DNA of 9,638 nt from an uncultured Collinsella sp. (GTDB taxonomy: Bacteria; Actinomycetota; Coriobacteriia; Coriobacteriales; Coriobacteriaceae): NCBI GenBank assembly GCA_900541675.1, contig UQKU01000044.1:1-9638 (forward strand), in the 5' to 3' direction. A model generated the notes under the pieces. The model was not told the origin of the DNA. It ran no database searches and saw nothing but the letters and a program-made list of their open reading frames with translations. A program made the translations under genes and the position numbers. Of this stretch, positions 1-6,857 are shown one piece after another (the first letter of the stretch is position 1; each line of letters starts with the position of its first letter).

Positions 1-52
1 GACGGATCTGGAAGGTGTAGATCTCGGTGGTCGGCGTATCATTAAAAAAAAA
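1..52 (-). other. Illumina P5 adapter artefact at contig end
   Basis: Read on the minus strand, genomic sequence ends at 53 and is followed by nine T (52-44), then 29 bases (43-15) that match the Illumina P5 oligonucleotide (AATGATACG... to ...ATCTACAC) at 28 of 29 positions; the only mismatch is position 34. The T-run resembles the T spacer of the grafted flow-cell oligo. Bases 14-1 do not match the standard TruSeq continuation; they could be an i5 index plus the start of a Nextera arm with errors, but this is uncertain. In the frame of the adjacent gene it encodes FFFNDTPTTEIYT, very close to FFFNDTATTEIYT, which I recall as a recurring artefact in protein databases. This stretch should be trimmed and not annotated as biology. 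Confidence 0.93.
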
Positions 53-1120
53 GGCGCCGTCGGTGTTGGCGTTGAGGCCGGCGACATTCTCGCCGCGAGC
101 GGCGAAGGAACGAATCATCTCAAAGGTGTTCCAGTCGGACTTGCCGGGCTGGAAGAACAGCGGCTGCATCTCGTGGACCAGGGCGCCGGTCGTCGCACGA
201 GCGTCTTCGCGCTCGTCCTTGACGATCTCATAGTCGGTGCCCTCAGCAAGCGGAGCCATGAAGTAATCGCGGCCCTGGACATAGCGCGACCACTGGTGCA
301 TACCGGCCTCGCTAATCTCCTCGCCGTAGGTCTTGGCGACGTCGAACTTGCCGTCGGTGTACTCGGCAAAGCCCTTCTCCTTAGGCATGGACTCGATGCC
401 CTCGGAGTGGAGGCAGTTCTCGGTGTCGTCGAGGTCGACGTCATAGGTGAGGTTGCCGATGTTGGGGTTGAGTGAGGCAATATCGTCGGTGAGCCTCATA
501 GCGATCCACTGGTGGCCGGAAAGCGCTGCAAACAACCAGGTCTCGTTGTTGTCGGCAATGATGATCTGGTCGTTGGAGCAGACGCCCTGCTCGTCAATCA
601 GGCTGCCGAGGAGCTCGACACCCTCGCGGGCCGTGGCGCTCTCGCCCAGAATGACGCTGGCGTAGTTGTACTCGCCGATGCCGGTCTCCTCGGTGACGGG
701 GTCGGCTTCCTCTGCCTTCTCGTTATAGGAGGTGCTCAGCGTGGCAGAGCAGGAAACGCCCTTTTCGTTGATGCCAGCCTCGGAATATGCGTCGTAACGA
801 TCTTCCCACTGAGAGGGGTTGTCGCGAACGAAGGTGTAGCGGTAGGTTGCGCCCTTGGACTTGTACTCAAAGCCGGACTCGACCGAGGTGTACTTGCTGC
901 CGTCCTTGTGTGCGGGCTCGATGCCAAAGTGCTTGATGTAGCGCGGGCCGAAGTCCTCGGAGCGTCCGTAGTACGTGTTGCCGTCTGCCGTGAGCTGGCT
1001 GCCCATGTAGATCTGGGTGCAAGCGAGCGCCGAAGTCGGCATGGCCATAATGGCCGCTGCTCCAAATGCAAGGCCGCAGCCGAGCTTCTTGAGCGTGTTG
1101 ACAGGATGAGTAAACCTCAT
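53..1120 (-). CDS. Secreted C69-family dipeptidase, 3' truncated by adapter
   Basis: This is an N-terminal-nucleophile hydrolase of the PepD/C69 dipeptidase family, expected to cleave dipeptides or linear amide bonds outside the membrane. The start at 1120 is preceded by GGGAGGG four bases upstream. Residues 1-33 form a signal peptide (HPVNTLKKL, a hydrophobic core, then TSALA); cleavage after Ala33 would expose Cys34, the expected catalytic nucleophile. It is followed by CTQIYMG, LTADGNTYYGRSEDFG (Arg53, Asp56), the WLFAALSGHQWIAMRL block, and SLNPNIGN, all typical of this family. 356 genuine residues remain. The frame then runs into adapter sequence with no stop, so the C-terminal part (perhaps 100 or more residues) is missing because of the assembly, not a mutation. 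Its own promoter region lies upstream; no operon partner is visible. Confidence 0.88.
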
Positions 1121-1136
1121 GATCCCTCCCAACTGT

Positions 1137-1166
1137 TGAAACCCCGCGAAACCGTACGGAGTTTCA
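1137..1166 (-). promoter_or_regulatory. Leader hairpin upstream of dipeptidase start
   Basis: On the minus strand, TGAAACTCCG pairs with CGGGGTTTCA (ten pairs, one of them G-U) around a 10-base loop. It ends six bases before the ribosome binding site at 1130-1125. No T-run follows, so it is not a normal terminator. It may stabilise the leader or control access to the start; it also contains the palindrome CCGTACGG, an alternative DNA-binding site. Function is inferred. Confidence 0.5.
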
Positions 1167-1174
1167 GCTAATAA

Positions 1175-1204
1175 ATACATCTACTAGCCTAAAGGAAGTG
1201 TAAA
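1175..1204 (-). promoter_or_regulatory. Possible promoter of the dipeptidase gene
   Basis: On the minus strand TTTACA (1204-1199) is a fair -35 match (TTGACA consensus). About 18 bases later comes ATGTAT (1180-1175), or TGTATT with a spacer of 19. The -10 match is only moderate. The location, in AT-rich DNA just before the leader hairpin, is suitable. It is the best candidate in the 308-base gap between the dipeptidase start and the 30-residue gene. Confidence 0.3.
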
Positions 1205-1232
1205 GAGTATTCATTCGACAACAGCTTTTACT

Positions 1233-1262
1233 CGATGAGCGTGAAGAAATATACGATGAGCG
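1233..1262. repeat. Tandem 9-bp repeat, 21-bp period
   Basis: CGATGAGCG occurs at 1233-1241 and again at 1254-1262, exactly 21 bases apart, which places both copies on the same face of the helix. The first copy ends about 29 bases upstream of the possible -35 element of the dipeptidase gene. The arrangement is what an activator or repressor tandem site would look like. No regulator is identified, and two 9-mers could coincide by chance. Confidence 0.35.
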
Positions 1263-1345
1263 GATAATAATACTCATTTTATTGCTTTAGTTAAATAAAG
1301 GCACCCTGCATTTACTGTAGCTGAATAAAGCGCCAGACAATGCTC

Positions 1346-1395
1346 AAAAAGAAAACTCTCCCGCTGTTTAGGATTTGCATAAACAACGGGAGAGT
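1346..1395 (-). terminator. Intrinsic terminator of the lipid kinase operon
   Basis: On the minus strand ACTCTCCCG (1395-1387) pairs perfectly with CGGGAGAGT (1363-1355). After one mismatch the stem continues with five more pairs (TGTTT/AAACA), leaving an 11-base loop. The stem is followed at once by TTTCTTTTT (1354-1346). It lies 33 bases after the stop codon of the 30-residue gene and so closes the minus-strand operon. Confidence 0.88.
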
Positions 1396-1428
1396 CGATA
1401 ACTGGATGAATATCATACCAATGTGGAT

Positions 1429-1521
1429 TTACTTCTTTCGGCGGTGGATCACATTGATGGCGTAACCAACGAGCATGGCCAAGACGATGACGATAAAGCC
1501 AATCAGGGGATTGTCGTTCAT
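1429..1521 (-). CDS. 30-residue single-span membrane miniprotein
   Basis: A short open frame, beginning MNDNPLIGF and ending HRRKK, lies directly downstream of the lipid kinase. A perfect AGGAGG (1532-1527) sits five bases before its ATG and overlaps the kinase stop codon; only nine bases separate the two genes, which implies translational coupling. Residues 6-25 are almost entirely hydrophobic and would span the membrane once; the HRRKK tail suggests the C-terminus faces the cytoplasm. A strong terminator follows. I recognise no named family. It could be a membrane anchor or modulator for the adjacent soluble lipid kinase, but that rests only on position. Ribosome binding site, operon position and composition make coding likely despite the length. 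Confidence 0.72.
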   Translation of the reverse strand: MNDNPLIGFIVIVLAMLVGYAINVIHRRKK

Positions 1522-1530
1522 GGGGTCCTC

Positions 1531-2448
1531 CTATTTTCCGAGCGGTGAAAAATCGTCGACGATGAGGTCGAGACATTGCGGCAGCGCGCGAGCGCCAAAG
1601 ACGCCGGAGTTGCTGGAGATGATCTCTCCATCGAACTGCATACCCAGCGATGGCGTGCAGGTGATCTTGGCTTCCTTGGTCTGGATGATCTTAAACTGCG
1701 GACGGCCGAGCACTTTGCCAGCGGGGTCGAGCGCGGCGGTAATTACCGTGGGGAGCAGCTGCATCGTGCGCACGGGCTCAATAACGACGATGTCGACCAT
1801 GCCGTCGTCCATGCGGCAGTTGGGGAACAGGTTGATGTCGTTTTGGATGACCGAGGTATTGCCTGCCATGCAGCAGATGCCGTCGAGCTCCTCGACAATG
1901 CCGTCGTGCTCAATGGTAAAGTGCGCCACCGTGGGGTTGGGCGTGGCGAGCGCGGAGAGGAAGTAGGCGATCTCGCCAATGTCGTTTTTGGTGGGAGCGG
2001 CCTTCATCATGATCTCGGCGTCGAAGCCCGAGCCGGCGATGATGATAAAGCCGTGGCGCTTCTCGTTGCCGTTCTCGTCGAGCCAAAAGAGCTCACCCAT
2101 GTCCACTTTGACCGTGCGGCCGTCGCGGCAAGCCTTGGCGAGTGCCGCCGCCTCGGGGGCATTGCCGATGTTGTTAAAGAACAGGCAGGCCGTGCCGGAG
2201 GGGAAGACAAGCGTGGGGACACCGCACCCGCGCATCTGGTCGAGCACGTTGGAGACGGTGCCGTCGCCGCCCGAAACGACCACGCGATCGAACTCGCGAA
2301 CGTCCGCTACCGCGTCCTCGGGCTCCATGCCATCGCCGATAAAACGCATCACGACCTCGTCGCCGCCCTGCGCGAGGGCGTGCGTGAACGCGTAGATTTC
2401 ATCTGAGCTGGGGCCCGATGCCGGGTTGTGGATGATAAGGCAGCGCAT
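1531..2448 (-). CDS. Diacylglycerol kinase-family lipid kinase (YegS/DgkB type)
   Basis: A 305-residue soluble kinase with the diacylglycerol kinase catalytic fold. It probably phosphorylates diacylglycerol or a related lipid with ATP at the membrane surface and so recycles lipids to phosphatidate. Visible family motifs are NPASG at 8-12, the nucleotide-binding GGDGT at 60-64, PSGTACLFFNNIG at 83-95 (the usual place of PxGTxNDFAR, here divergent), AGSGFDAEI at 138-146, DDGMVDIVVI near 214-223, and the metal-associated DGE at 273-275. Length is typical for bacterial YegS/DgkB proteins. It starts at 2448, divergent from ribonuclease D, with only a weak ribosome binding site (GGGAA). A 30-residue membrane protein follows in the same operon. 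The exact lipid substrate cannot be read from sequence. Confidence 0.9.
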   Translation of the reverse strand: MRCLIIHNPASGPSSDEIYAFTHALAQGGDEVVMRFIGDGMEPEDAVADVREFDRVVVSGGDGTVSNVLDQMRGCGVPTLVFPSGTACLFFNNIGNAPEAAALAKACRDGRTVKVDMGELFWLDENGNEKRHGFIIIAGSGFDAEIMMKAAPTKNDIGEIAYFLSALATPNPTVAHFTIEHDGIVEELDGICCMAGNTSVIQNDINLFPNCRMDDGMVDIVVIEPVRTMQLLPTVITAALDPAGKVLGRPQFKIIQTKEAKITCTPSLGMQFDGEIISSNSGVFGARALPQCLDLIVDDFSPLGK

Positions 2449-2478
2449 ACTTACGTTCCCGTTCTGTGACTAACCGAG

Positions 2479-2484
2479 TATAGT
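2479..2484 (+). promoter_or_regulatory. Possible -10 element for ribonuclease D gene
   Basis: TATAGT sits in the 98-base divergent gap between the lipid kinase and ribonuclease D. A start site near 2490 would give a leader of about 55 bases. No good -35 hexamer is present at the usual distance (TTCCCG at 2456-2461 is poor), so the call is weak. Confidence 0.25.
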
Positions 2485-2546
2485 TGTAGAGCAATGCCGA
2501 TATCCTACCCGTGTTTTTCGGGCCTAACCTTATTCGATGGGTTGAT

Positions 2547-3680
2547 ATGTACATTTCCACACATCAGGCTCTGGTCGACTTTTGCCAGCGCGCCCGCGAG
2601 TTCGACGCGATCGCCGTCGATACCGAGTTTTTGCGCGAGCGCACGTTTCATCCGCGCCTGTGCCTGGTCCAGATTGCCACCCCCGCCGAGAGTGTCGCTG
2701 TCGATCCGCTGGTGATCGACGACCTGTCGCCGCTTGCCGAGCTTATGGCCGACGAGAGCGTGACCAAGGTCTTCCACGCCTGCTCGCAGGATATGGAGGT
2801 CATGCTCCACACCGTGGGCGCGCTGCCGCGTCCGATTTTTGACACGCAGGTTGCCGCCGCCTTTTTGGGCGAGCGCCAGCAGATTTCGTATGGTGCGCTC
2901 GTTCAGACGTTCTGCGGCGTATCACTGCCCAAGACCGAGTCGCTGACCGACTGGTCGCGCCGCCCGCTGACCGACAAGCAGATTGAGTACGCGATCGATG
3001 ACGTCAAGTATCTGATCGTTGCCTATACCGAGATGATGAGCCGTCTGCGCGAGCTGGGCCGCGTGGATTGGGTGCTCGACGAGTTGCGTCCTCTGGCCGA
3101 TGAGTCGCACTACCGCGCCGACCGCCACGAAGCGTTCCGCAAGGTCAAGCGCATCAACTCGTGCAGCCGCCATCAGCTGGGCATTGCGCGCGAGCTTGCC
3201 GCCTGGCGTGAGGACCGCGCTGAGCGGCGCAACATCCCGCGCAAGTGGGTTATGTCCGACGATACGCTGCTGGCGCTCGTCAAGCGCAATCCCGTGCGTG
3301 TTGAGGAGTTCCGTAGCATCCGCGGCACCGACCAGCTGGGGGAGCGCGACGTGGACGGCGCGCTCATGGCCATCAAGCGCGGAGCGAGCTGTCCGCACGA
3401 TCGCCTGCCGCTCTTGGTGCGCGGACATCGTCAGATTTCGCCGGAGCTGGAGAGCGTGACTGACCTTATGTATGCGCTTATTCGCCTGGTTGCCGAGCGC
3501 TCGGGCGTGGCGACCTCGGTCATTGCGTCGCGCGATGACCTGGCCGACTACATTGAGCATCCCGAGCAGAGCCGCCTGCGCGAAGGTTGGCGCTTTGAAC
3601 TTGTGGGCTCGCGCCTGGACGATCTGCTTTCCGGCAACATGGGGTTGACGGTCAAAGATGGCAAAATTGAATTGCTGTAA
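2547..3680 (+). CDS. rnd: Ribonuclease D (DEDD 3'-5' exoribonuclease with HRDC)
   Basis: A 377-residue 3'-5' exoribonuclease that trims 3' ends of tRNA and other structured RNA precursors in the cytoplasm. The N-terminal exonuclease domain shows the DEDDy residues: Asp25 and Glu27 in AVDTEF, Asp82 in FHACSQDME, and Tyr148 with Asp152 in EYAIDDVKYL. An HRDC-type helical domain follows (about 205-285, with the RELAAWREDRAERRNIPRKW block), and a second, weaker helical repeat probably fills 300-365. Length matches the E. coli enzyme (375). I chose ATG 2547 because MYISTHQALVDFC aligns with the family N-terminus. An in-frame GTG at 2511 would add 12 residues but has no ribosome binding site; 2547 has only a weak one. 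It diverges from the lipid kinase gene. Confidence 0.92.
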   Translation: MYISTHQALVDFCQRAREFDAIAVDTEFLRERTFHPRLCLVQIATPAESVAVDPLVIDDLSPLAELMADESVTKVFHACSQDMEVMLHTVGALPRPIFDTQVAAAFLGERQQISYGALVQTFCGVSLPKTESLTDWSRRPLTDKQIEYAIDDVKYLIVAYTEMMSRLRELGRVDWVLDELRPLADESHYRADRHEAFRKVKRINSCSRHQLGIARELAAWREDRAERRNIPRKWVMSDDTLLALVKRNPVRVEEFRSIRGTDQLGERDVDGALMAIKRGASCPHDRLPLLVRGHRQISPELESVTDLMYALIRLVAERSGVATSVIASRDDLADYIEHPEQSRLREGWRFELVGSRLDDLLSGNMGLTVKDGKIELL

Positions 3681-3694
3681 GGAAGCCTAGCCGC

Positions 3695-3725
3695 TTGATT
3701 GGGTAGAATGCCTCCAACGTGTAAT
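3695..3725 (+). promoter_or_regulatory. Possible promoter of the YugP-type peptidase gene
   Basis: TTGATT (3695-3700) and TGTAAT (3720-3725) are moderate -35 and -10 matches but 19 bases apart. TAGAAT at 3704-3709 is an alternative -10 without a -35. No terminator follows ribonuclease D, so read-through from upstream is equally possible. Confidence 0.22.
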
Positions 3726-3744
3726 TCGATTCGGAGGAATTCGC

Positions 3745-4449
3745 ATGCCCTATTACTATGGTTACGGCTTTGGCATCGACCCGCTGTACCTGCTGGTTGT
3801 CCTTGTTTGTACGGTGCTTGGTCTTGCGGCGCAGAGCTATATCAACTCGACGTACAAGACCTGGTCCAAGGTTCGCTCGGACGGCGACACGGGTGCCACG
3901 GTCGCTCGCCGCATGCTCGACGCCAACGGTTGCAACGCCGTGGGTATCAAGGGCGTTGCCGGTGAGCTCACCGACCACTACAACCCGCAGGATAACAACC
4001 TGTATCTCTCGGACGCTAACCGTTCGGGCGGATCGGTCGCAAGCGTTGCCGTGGCCTGCCACGAGGCGGGTCATGCCGCCCAGCGTCAGAGCGGTTACGC
4101 CATGATGAAGGTTCGCACCGCCCTGGTCCCGGTCGTCAACTTTACCCAGAACACCTGGACCATCGTGTTGCTCTTGGGCCTGTTTATGAACATCGCCGGG
4201 CTCACGACCCTCGCATTGATCTTCTTCTCGTTTAGTGTGCTGTTCCAACTCGTTACGTTGCCTGTCGAGATCGATGCCAGTCACCGCGCCGTGGCGTATA
4301 TCGAGCAGTCGGGCATGAGTTCCAAGCAGGTCAACGGTGCCAAGAAGGTGCTGACGGCAGCCGCGCTCACCTACGTGGCGGCGGCGCTCACCTCGATTAT
4401 TCAGCTGCTCTACCTGATGGCCCGCTACAACAGAAACTCCAACCGATAA
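3745..4449 (+). CDS. Membrane zinc metallopeptidase, YugP type
   Basis: A 234-residue membrane protein of the neutral zinc metallopeptidase family represented by B. subtilis YugP (Zn_peptidase_2). A first transmembrane segment spans about residues 13-31; further hydrophobic segments lie near 137-170 and 203-226. The zinc motif HEAGH is at 106-110, supplying His106, the catalytic Glu107 and His110; the following LPVEIDASHRA block at 172-182 matches the family position of the third zinc ligand (probably Glu175). The soluble part between 40 and 120 contains YNPQDNNLYLS, typical of the family. GGAGGA lies six bases before the ATG. Cellular role is poorly defined for the whole family. It stands between ribonuclease D and exonuclease VII genes with no evident functional link. 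Confidence 0.9.
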   Translation: MPYYYGYGFGIDPLYLLVVLVCTVLGLAAQSYINSTYKTWSKVRSDGDTGATVARRMLDANGCNAVGIKGVAGELTDHYNPQDNNLYLSDANRSGGSVASVAVACHEAGHAAQRQSGYAMMKVRTALVPVVNFTQNTWTIVLLLGLFMNIAGLTTLALIFFSFSVLFQLVTLPVEIDASHRAVAYIEQSGMSSKQVNGAKKVLTAAALTYVAAALTSIIQLLYLMARYNRNSNR

Positions 4450-4464
4450 CAAATTGGCTTGACA

Positions 4465-4496
4465 GGCGCCGCGGAGATTCTTGTCCCCGCGGCGCT
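4465..4496 (+). terminator. GC-rich hairpin between yugP-like gene and xseA
   Basis: GCGCCGCGG (4466-4474) pairs perfectly with CCGCGGCGC (4487-4495), with a G-U pair outside and a 12-base loop. It begins 15 bases after the peptidase stop codon, where a terminator would sit, but no T-run follows (TGTACTATG). It may be a terminator without a U-tract or a partial one. TACTAT (4498-4503) right after it could serve as a -10 for xseA, although no matching -35 is seen at 17 bases. Confidence 0.45.
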
Positions 4497-4564
4497 GTAC
4501 TATGTGTTGGACTTGAATCTGCGCAGGGTCGAAGCCCTTGTGCTCGATAACGAAGGGGGGCTGC

Positions 4565-6016
4565 GTGGCAGGCTGGAATCTAACCGGCAATGCCGTTTCC
4601 GCCGAGTTCGACGGTTCGGACGATCAGGAGCGCAAGGAGCTCAGCGTGAGCCAGGCAGTGGAGATCGCCGCCGGTGCGCTCGATGCCATTCCGCAGCTGA
4701 GCGTTCTGGGCGAGGTCACAGGTTTTCGTGGTCCTAACGCCCGAAGCGGTCACTGCTACTTCCAGATCAAGGACGACTCGGCCGCCGTCGACTGCATTAT
4801 CTGGAAGGGCGCCTATCTCAAGCGCACCTTCGATCTGCGCGATGGCATGCAGGTGAGCTTTAAGGGCAGCTTCAATCTCTATAAGCCCACGGGTCGCATG
4901 AGCTTTGTTGCCCGCTCATTTTCGTTGGCGGGGGAGGGTCTGCTGCGTCAACAAGTGGCGCAACTGGCCGAAAAGCTACGCCGCGAGGGCCTGATGGACG
5001 AAGCGCGCAAGCGCCGCATCCCGGTGTTCTGCTCCCGCGTGGCGGTCGTCACCTCGCTTTCGGGTGCCGTAATCGACGACGTCAAGCGCACGTTGCGTCG
5101 TCGCAACCCGCTCGTCGAGGTCGTCTGCGTGGGCGCCAAGGTTCAAGGCGAGGGTGCGCCGGCCGAGCTCATCGAGGGCTTGCGCCGCGCCGCTTCCATT
5201 ACGCCGGCGCCCGACTGTATTTTGCTGGTGCGCGGCGGCGGCTCCTTTGAGGACCTCATGACCTTTAATGACGAGGAGCTTGCCCGCGCGGTGGCGGCTT
5301 GTCCTGTGCCCGTGGTGACCGGTATTGGCCATGAGCCCGATACCTCGATTTGCGACATGGTGAGCGACCGCCGCGCCTCCACGCCCACGGCGGCGGCCGA
5401 ATCGGTGGCGCCGGCTATGACGGAGTTGGCCGATGTGCTCGAGGCACGCCATCAGCGTCTTGGCGCCGCGATGGCATCGATGATTGGGTCGAATCAGGTC
5501 GACCTGGAGATGCTCGATCAGCGTGGTCGCCGCGCTTGGAATACCTATACGGCCCGTCTGGGCGATGCACTCGATGCCGCCGCCTGCCGCCCGTGCCTCA
5601 ACGACCCCACATTTATGGTCGAGCGTCGCGAATCGGAGCTTGCGCTGACTGCCGATCGCCTGTCGGGCGCCATAGTACGCTCGGTCGGGACATTCCGCTC
5701 CAACTTTGAGCGCCTGCCCGAGCGTCTGGTTGCAAGCACCTCGGGGCTCGATGGCAAGCGCCATGCGCTCACGCTTGCGAGTTCCCGTCTGGAGCATCAG
5801 GGGCGCACGATGCTCAGCAAACCCGCGTCCGACCTGGGCCGTGCGGCAGCCTCACTCGATGCCCTGTCGCCGCTCAAGGTGCTTGCCCGTGGCTATTCCA
5901 TCGCGTACAGCGATGATGGGGTGGCTACGAGCGCCAAGACCTTTAAGCCCGGCGACGCCATACGCGTGCGCATGGCAGACGGCAACGTGGCGGCAACGGT
6001 CGATACGGTCGAGTAG
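4565..6016 (+). CDS. xseA: Exodeoxyribonuclease VII large subunit
   Basis: Catalytic subunit of exonuclease VII, which degrades single-stranded DNA from both ends into oligonucleotides in repair and mutagenesis control. With GTG 4565 as start it has 483 residues. This start has AAGGGGGG four bases upstream; an in-frame TTG at 4538 lacks such a site. The N-terminal OB fold (about residues 25-120; LSVSQAVEIAAGALDAIPQL, GHCYFQIKDDSAAVDCIIWK) binds single-stranded DNA. The catalytic domain follows, with RGGGSFEDL at 223-231, the strongly conserved GIGHEPDTSICDMVSDRRAS near 253-272 (family form GHETDxTIxDxVADxRA), and the C-terminal LKVLARGYSIAY block. A long helical region lies between. It is somewhat longer than E. 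coli XseA (456). xseB follows 42 bases downstream. Confidence 0.96.
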   Translation: MAGWNLTGNAVSAEFDGSDDQERKELSVSQAVEIAAGALDAIPQLSVLGEVTGFRGPNARSGHCYFQIKDDSAAVDCIIWKGAYLKRTFDLRDGMQVSFKGSFNLYKPTGRMSFVARSFSLAGEGLLRQQVAQLAEKLRREGLMDEARKRRIPVFCSRVAVVTSLSGAVIDDVKRTLRRRNPLVEVVCVGAKVQGEGAPAELIEGLRRAASITPAPDCILLVRGGGSFEDLMTFNDEELARAVAACPVPVVTGIGHEPDTSICDMVSDRRASTPTAAAESVAPAMTELADVLEARHQRLGAAMASMIGSNQVDLEMLDQRGRRAWNTYTARLGDALDAAACRPCLNDPTFMVERRESELALTADRLSGAIVRSVGTFRSNFERLPERLVASTSGLDGKRHALTLASSRLEHQGRTMLSKPASDLGRAAASLDALSPLKVLARGYSIAYSDDGVATSAKTFKPGDAIRVRMADGNVAATVDTVE

Positions 6017-6058
6017 ACCGCGTTTCACAGCGATAAACCTTTAGGAAAGGAAACAGAT

Positions 6059-6325
6059 ATGGCAGAGAAGACCCCGGTCGAGCAGCTTACGTACAAGCAG
6101 GCCTCGCAGGAGTTGGAGCTCATCATCCGCAGCTTGGAGTCGGGCGATATGGAGCTCGAGGAGTCACTCGAGAGCTATACCCGCGGCGTCGAGCTCCTCA
6201 AGAGCCTGCGCACCCGCCTGTCCGATGCCGAGCAGAAGGTCTCGGTGCTCCTTAAGGACGTCGACGGCAACGACGTGCTCGCCGACGGCGAGGCCGCCAA
6301 CACCGACGACAAGCTTTCGTTCTAA
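6059..6325 (+). CDS. xseB: Exodeoxyribonuclease VII small subunit
   Basis: An 88-residue helical subunit that binds the large subunit of exonuclease VII and is needed for the active complex. The core LTYKQASQELELIIRSLESG followed by LEESLESYTRGVELLK and CRxRLxxAE-like spacing (SLRTRLSDAEQKV) is the family signature. The acidic tail after residue 67 is less conserved. AAAGGA lies seven bases before ATG 6059. The gene lies 42 bases downstream of xseA on the same strand, with no terminator between them, so the two are co-transcribed. Length is close to E. coli XseB (80). Confidence 0.95.
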   Translation: MAEKTPVEQLTYKQASQELELIIRSLESGDMELEESLESYTRGVELLKSLRTRLSDAEQKVSVLLKDVDGNDVLADGEAANTDDKLSF

Positions 6326-6339
6326 CCATCCCGACCAAA

Positions 6340-6345
6340 TATAAT
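6340..6345 (+). promoter_or_regulatory. Consensus -10 element for the HIT gene
   Basis: A perfect TATAAT lies between the xseB stop and the HIT gene start. The best -35 is only TTCGTT (6316-6321, spacer 18), within the end of xseB. A start site near 6352 would give a leader of about 20 bases, enough for the AAAGGA ribosome binding site at 6362-6367. Confidence 0.4.
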
Positions 6346-6374
6346 TACCTTGGCCTGTGAGAAAGGAACCAGCC

Positions 6375-6710
6375 ATGTGTGATTGCATCTTCTGCAAAAT
6401 CGCCAACCACGAGATTCCCTCAACCGTTGTCTATGAGGACGACCAGGTCATCGCCTTCGACGACCTCAACCCCCAGGCGCCGGTCCACACGCTCGTGATC
6501 CCCAAGAAGCACTACAGCGACATCGCCGACAACGTGCCGGCCGAGACCATGGGCGCCATGGCCCACGCCATCCACGAGGTTGCCAAGGCCAAGGGCTTGG
6601 AGGACGGTTTCCGCGTCATCTCCAACAAGGGCGTCAACGCCGGCCAGACCGTCATGCACTTCCACATGCACGTCCTCGGCGGCAAAAACCTGGGCGAGAA
6701 CCTCATCTGA
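6375..6710 (+). CDS. HIT-family nucleotide hydrolase (HINT-like)
   Basis: A 111-residue histidine-triad protein, probably a phosphoramidase that removes AMP or GMP from nucleoside phosphoramidates or adenylates. The catalytic triad HFHMH is at 95-99, followed by VLGGKNLGE, as in HINT/HinT proteins (HxHxH, where the second His of HMH acts as nucleophile). The N-terminal CDCIFCKI supplies Cys4 and Cys7; with His46 and His95 they make the structural zinc site of many bacterial HIT proteins. ATG 6375 is chosen over an in-frame GTG at 6357 because the latter overlaps the ribosome binding region and family proteins start near this methionine. A terminator lies 60 bases downstream. Confidence 0.94.
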   Translation: MCDCIFCKIANHEIPSTVVYEDDQVIAFDDLNPQAPVHTLVIPKKHYSDIADNVPAETMGAMAHAIHEVAKAKGLEDGFRVISNKGVNAGQTVMHFHMHVLGGKNLGENLI

Positions 6711-6770
6711 GGACGCTTCTTCCGTGCAATGAAACGGAAGCTCTGGCACCGATAACTTATATATCAACGC

Positions 6771-6804
6771 AATAAACCCGAGCGCGAGGGCGTTTGGGTT
6801 TATT
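6771..6804 (+). terminator. Terminator-like hairpin between HIT gene and ackA copy 1
   Basis: AATAAACCC (6771-6779) pairs perfectly with GGGTTTATT (6796-6804), and six more pairs (GAGCGC/GCGTTT, two of them G-U) close a GAGG loop, giving about 15 pairs. The symmetric A- and T-rich base resembles a bidirectional intrinsic terminator. A smaller hairpin (CTTCCGT 6719-6725 with ACGGAAG 6734-6740) sits just after the HIT stop. TATATA at 6758-6763 could be a -10, in which case the large hairpin would instead stand at the 5' end of the acetate kinase mRNA. Confidence 0.7.
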
Positions 6805-6857
6805 ATTGAAGCGTATGCAACCTGGCGGCGCCACACCGCCTGTTAGTAGGGAGACAC

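Noticed and set aside
53..1120. Reading the dipeptidase as a natural truncation or fusion with a new C-terminal tail
   Set aside because: The tail is adapter sequence, so the truncation is technical.
1274..1576. 100-codon minus-strand open frame beginning inside the lipid kinase gene
   Set aside because: It overlaps the kinase gene and the 30-residue gene in another frame and runs through a strong terminator; its composition is not protein-like.
2511..2546. Upstream GTG start adding 12 residues to ribonuclease D
   Set aside because: No ribosome binding site precedes it and the extra residues do not match the family N-terminus, which begins at MYISTHQ.
4459..4464. Consensus TTGACA as a -35 for xseA
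   Set aside because: No -10 lies 16-18 bases downstream; the following bases are the GC hairpin, and TACTAT is 33 bases away.
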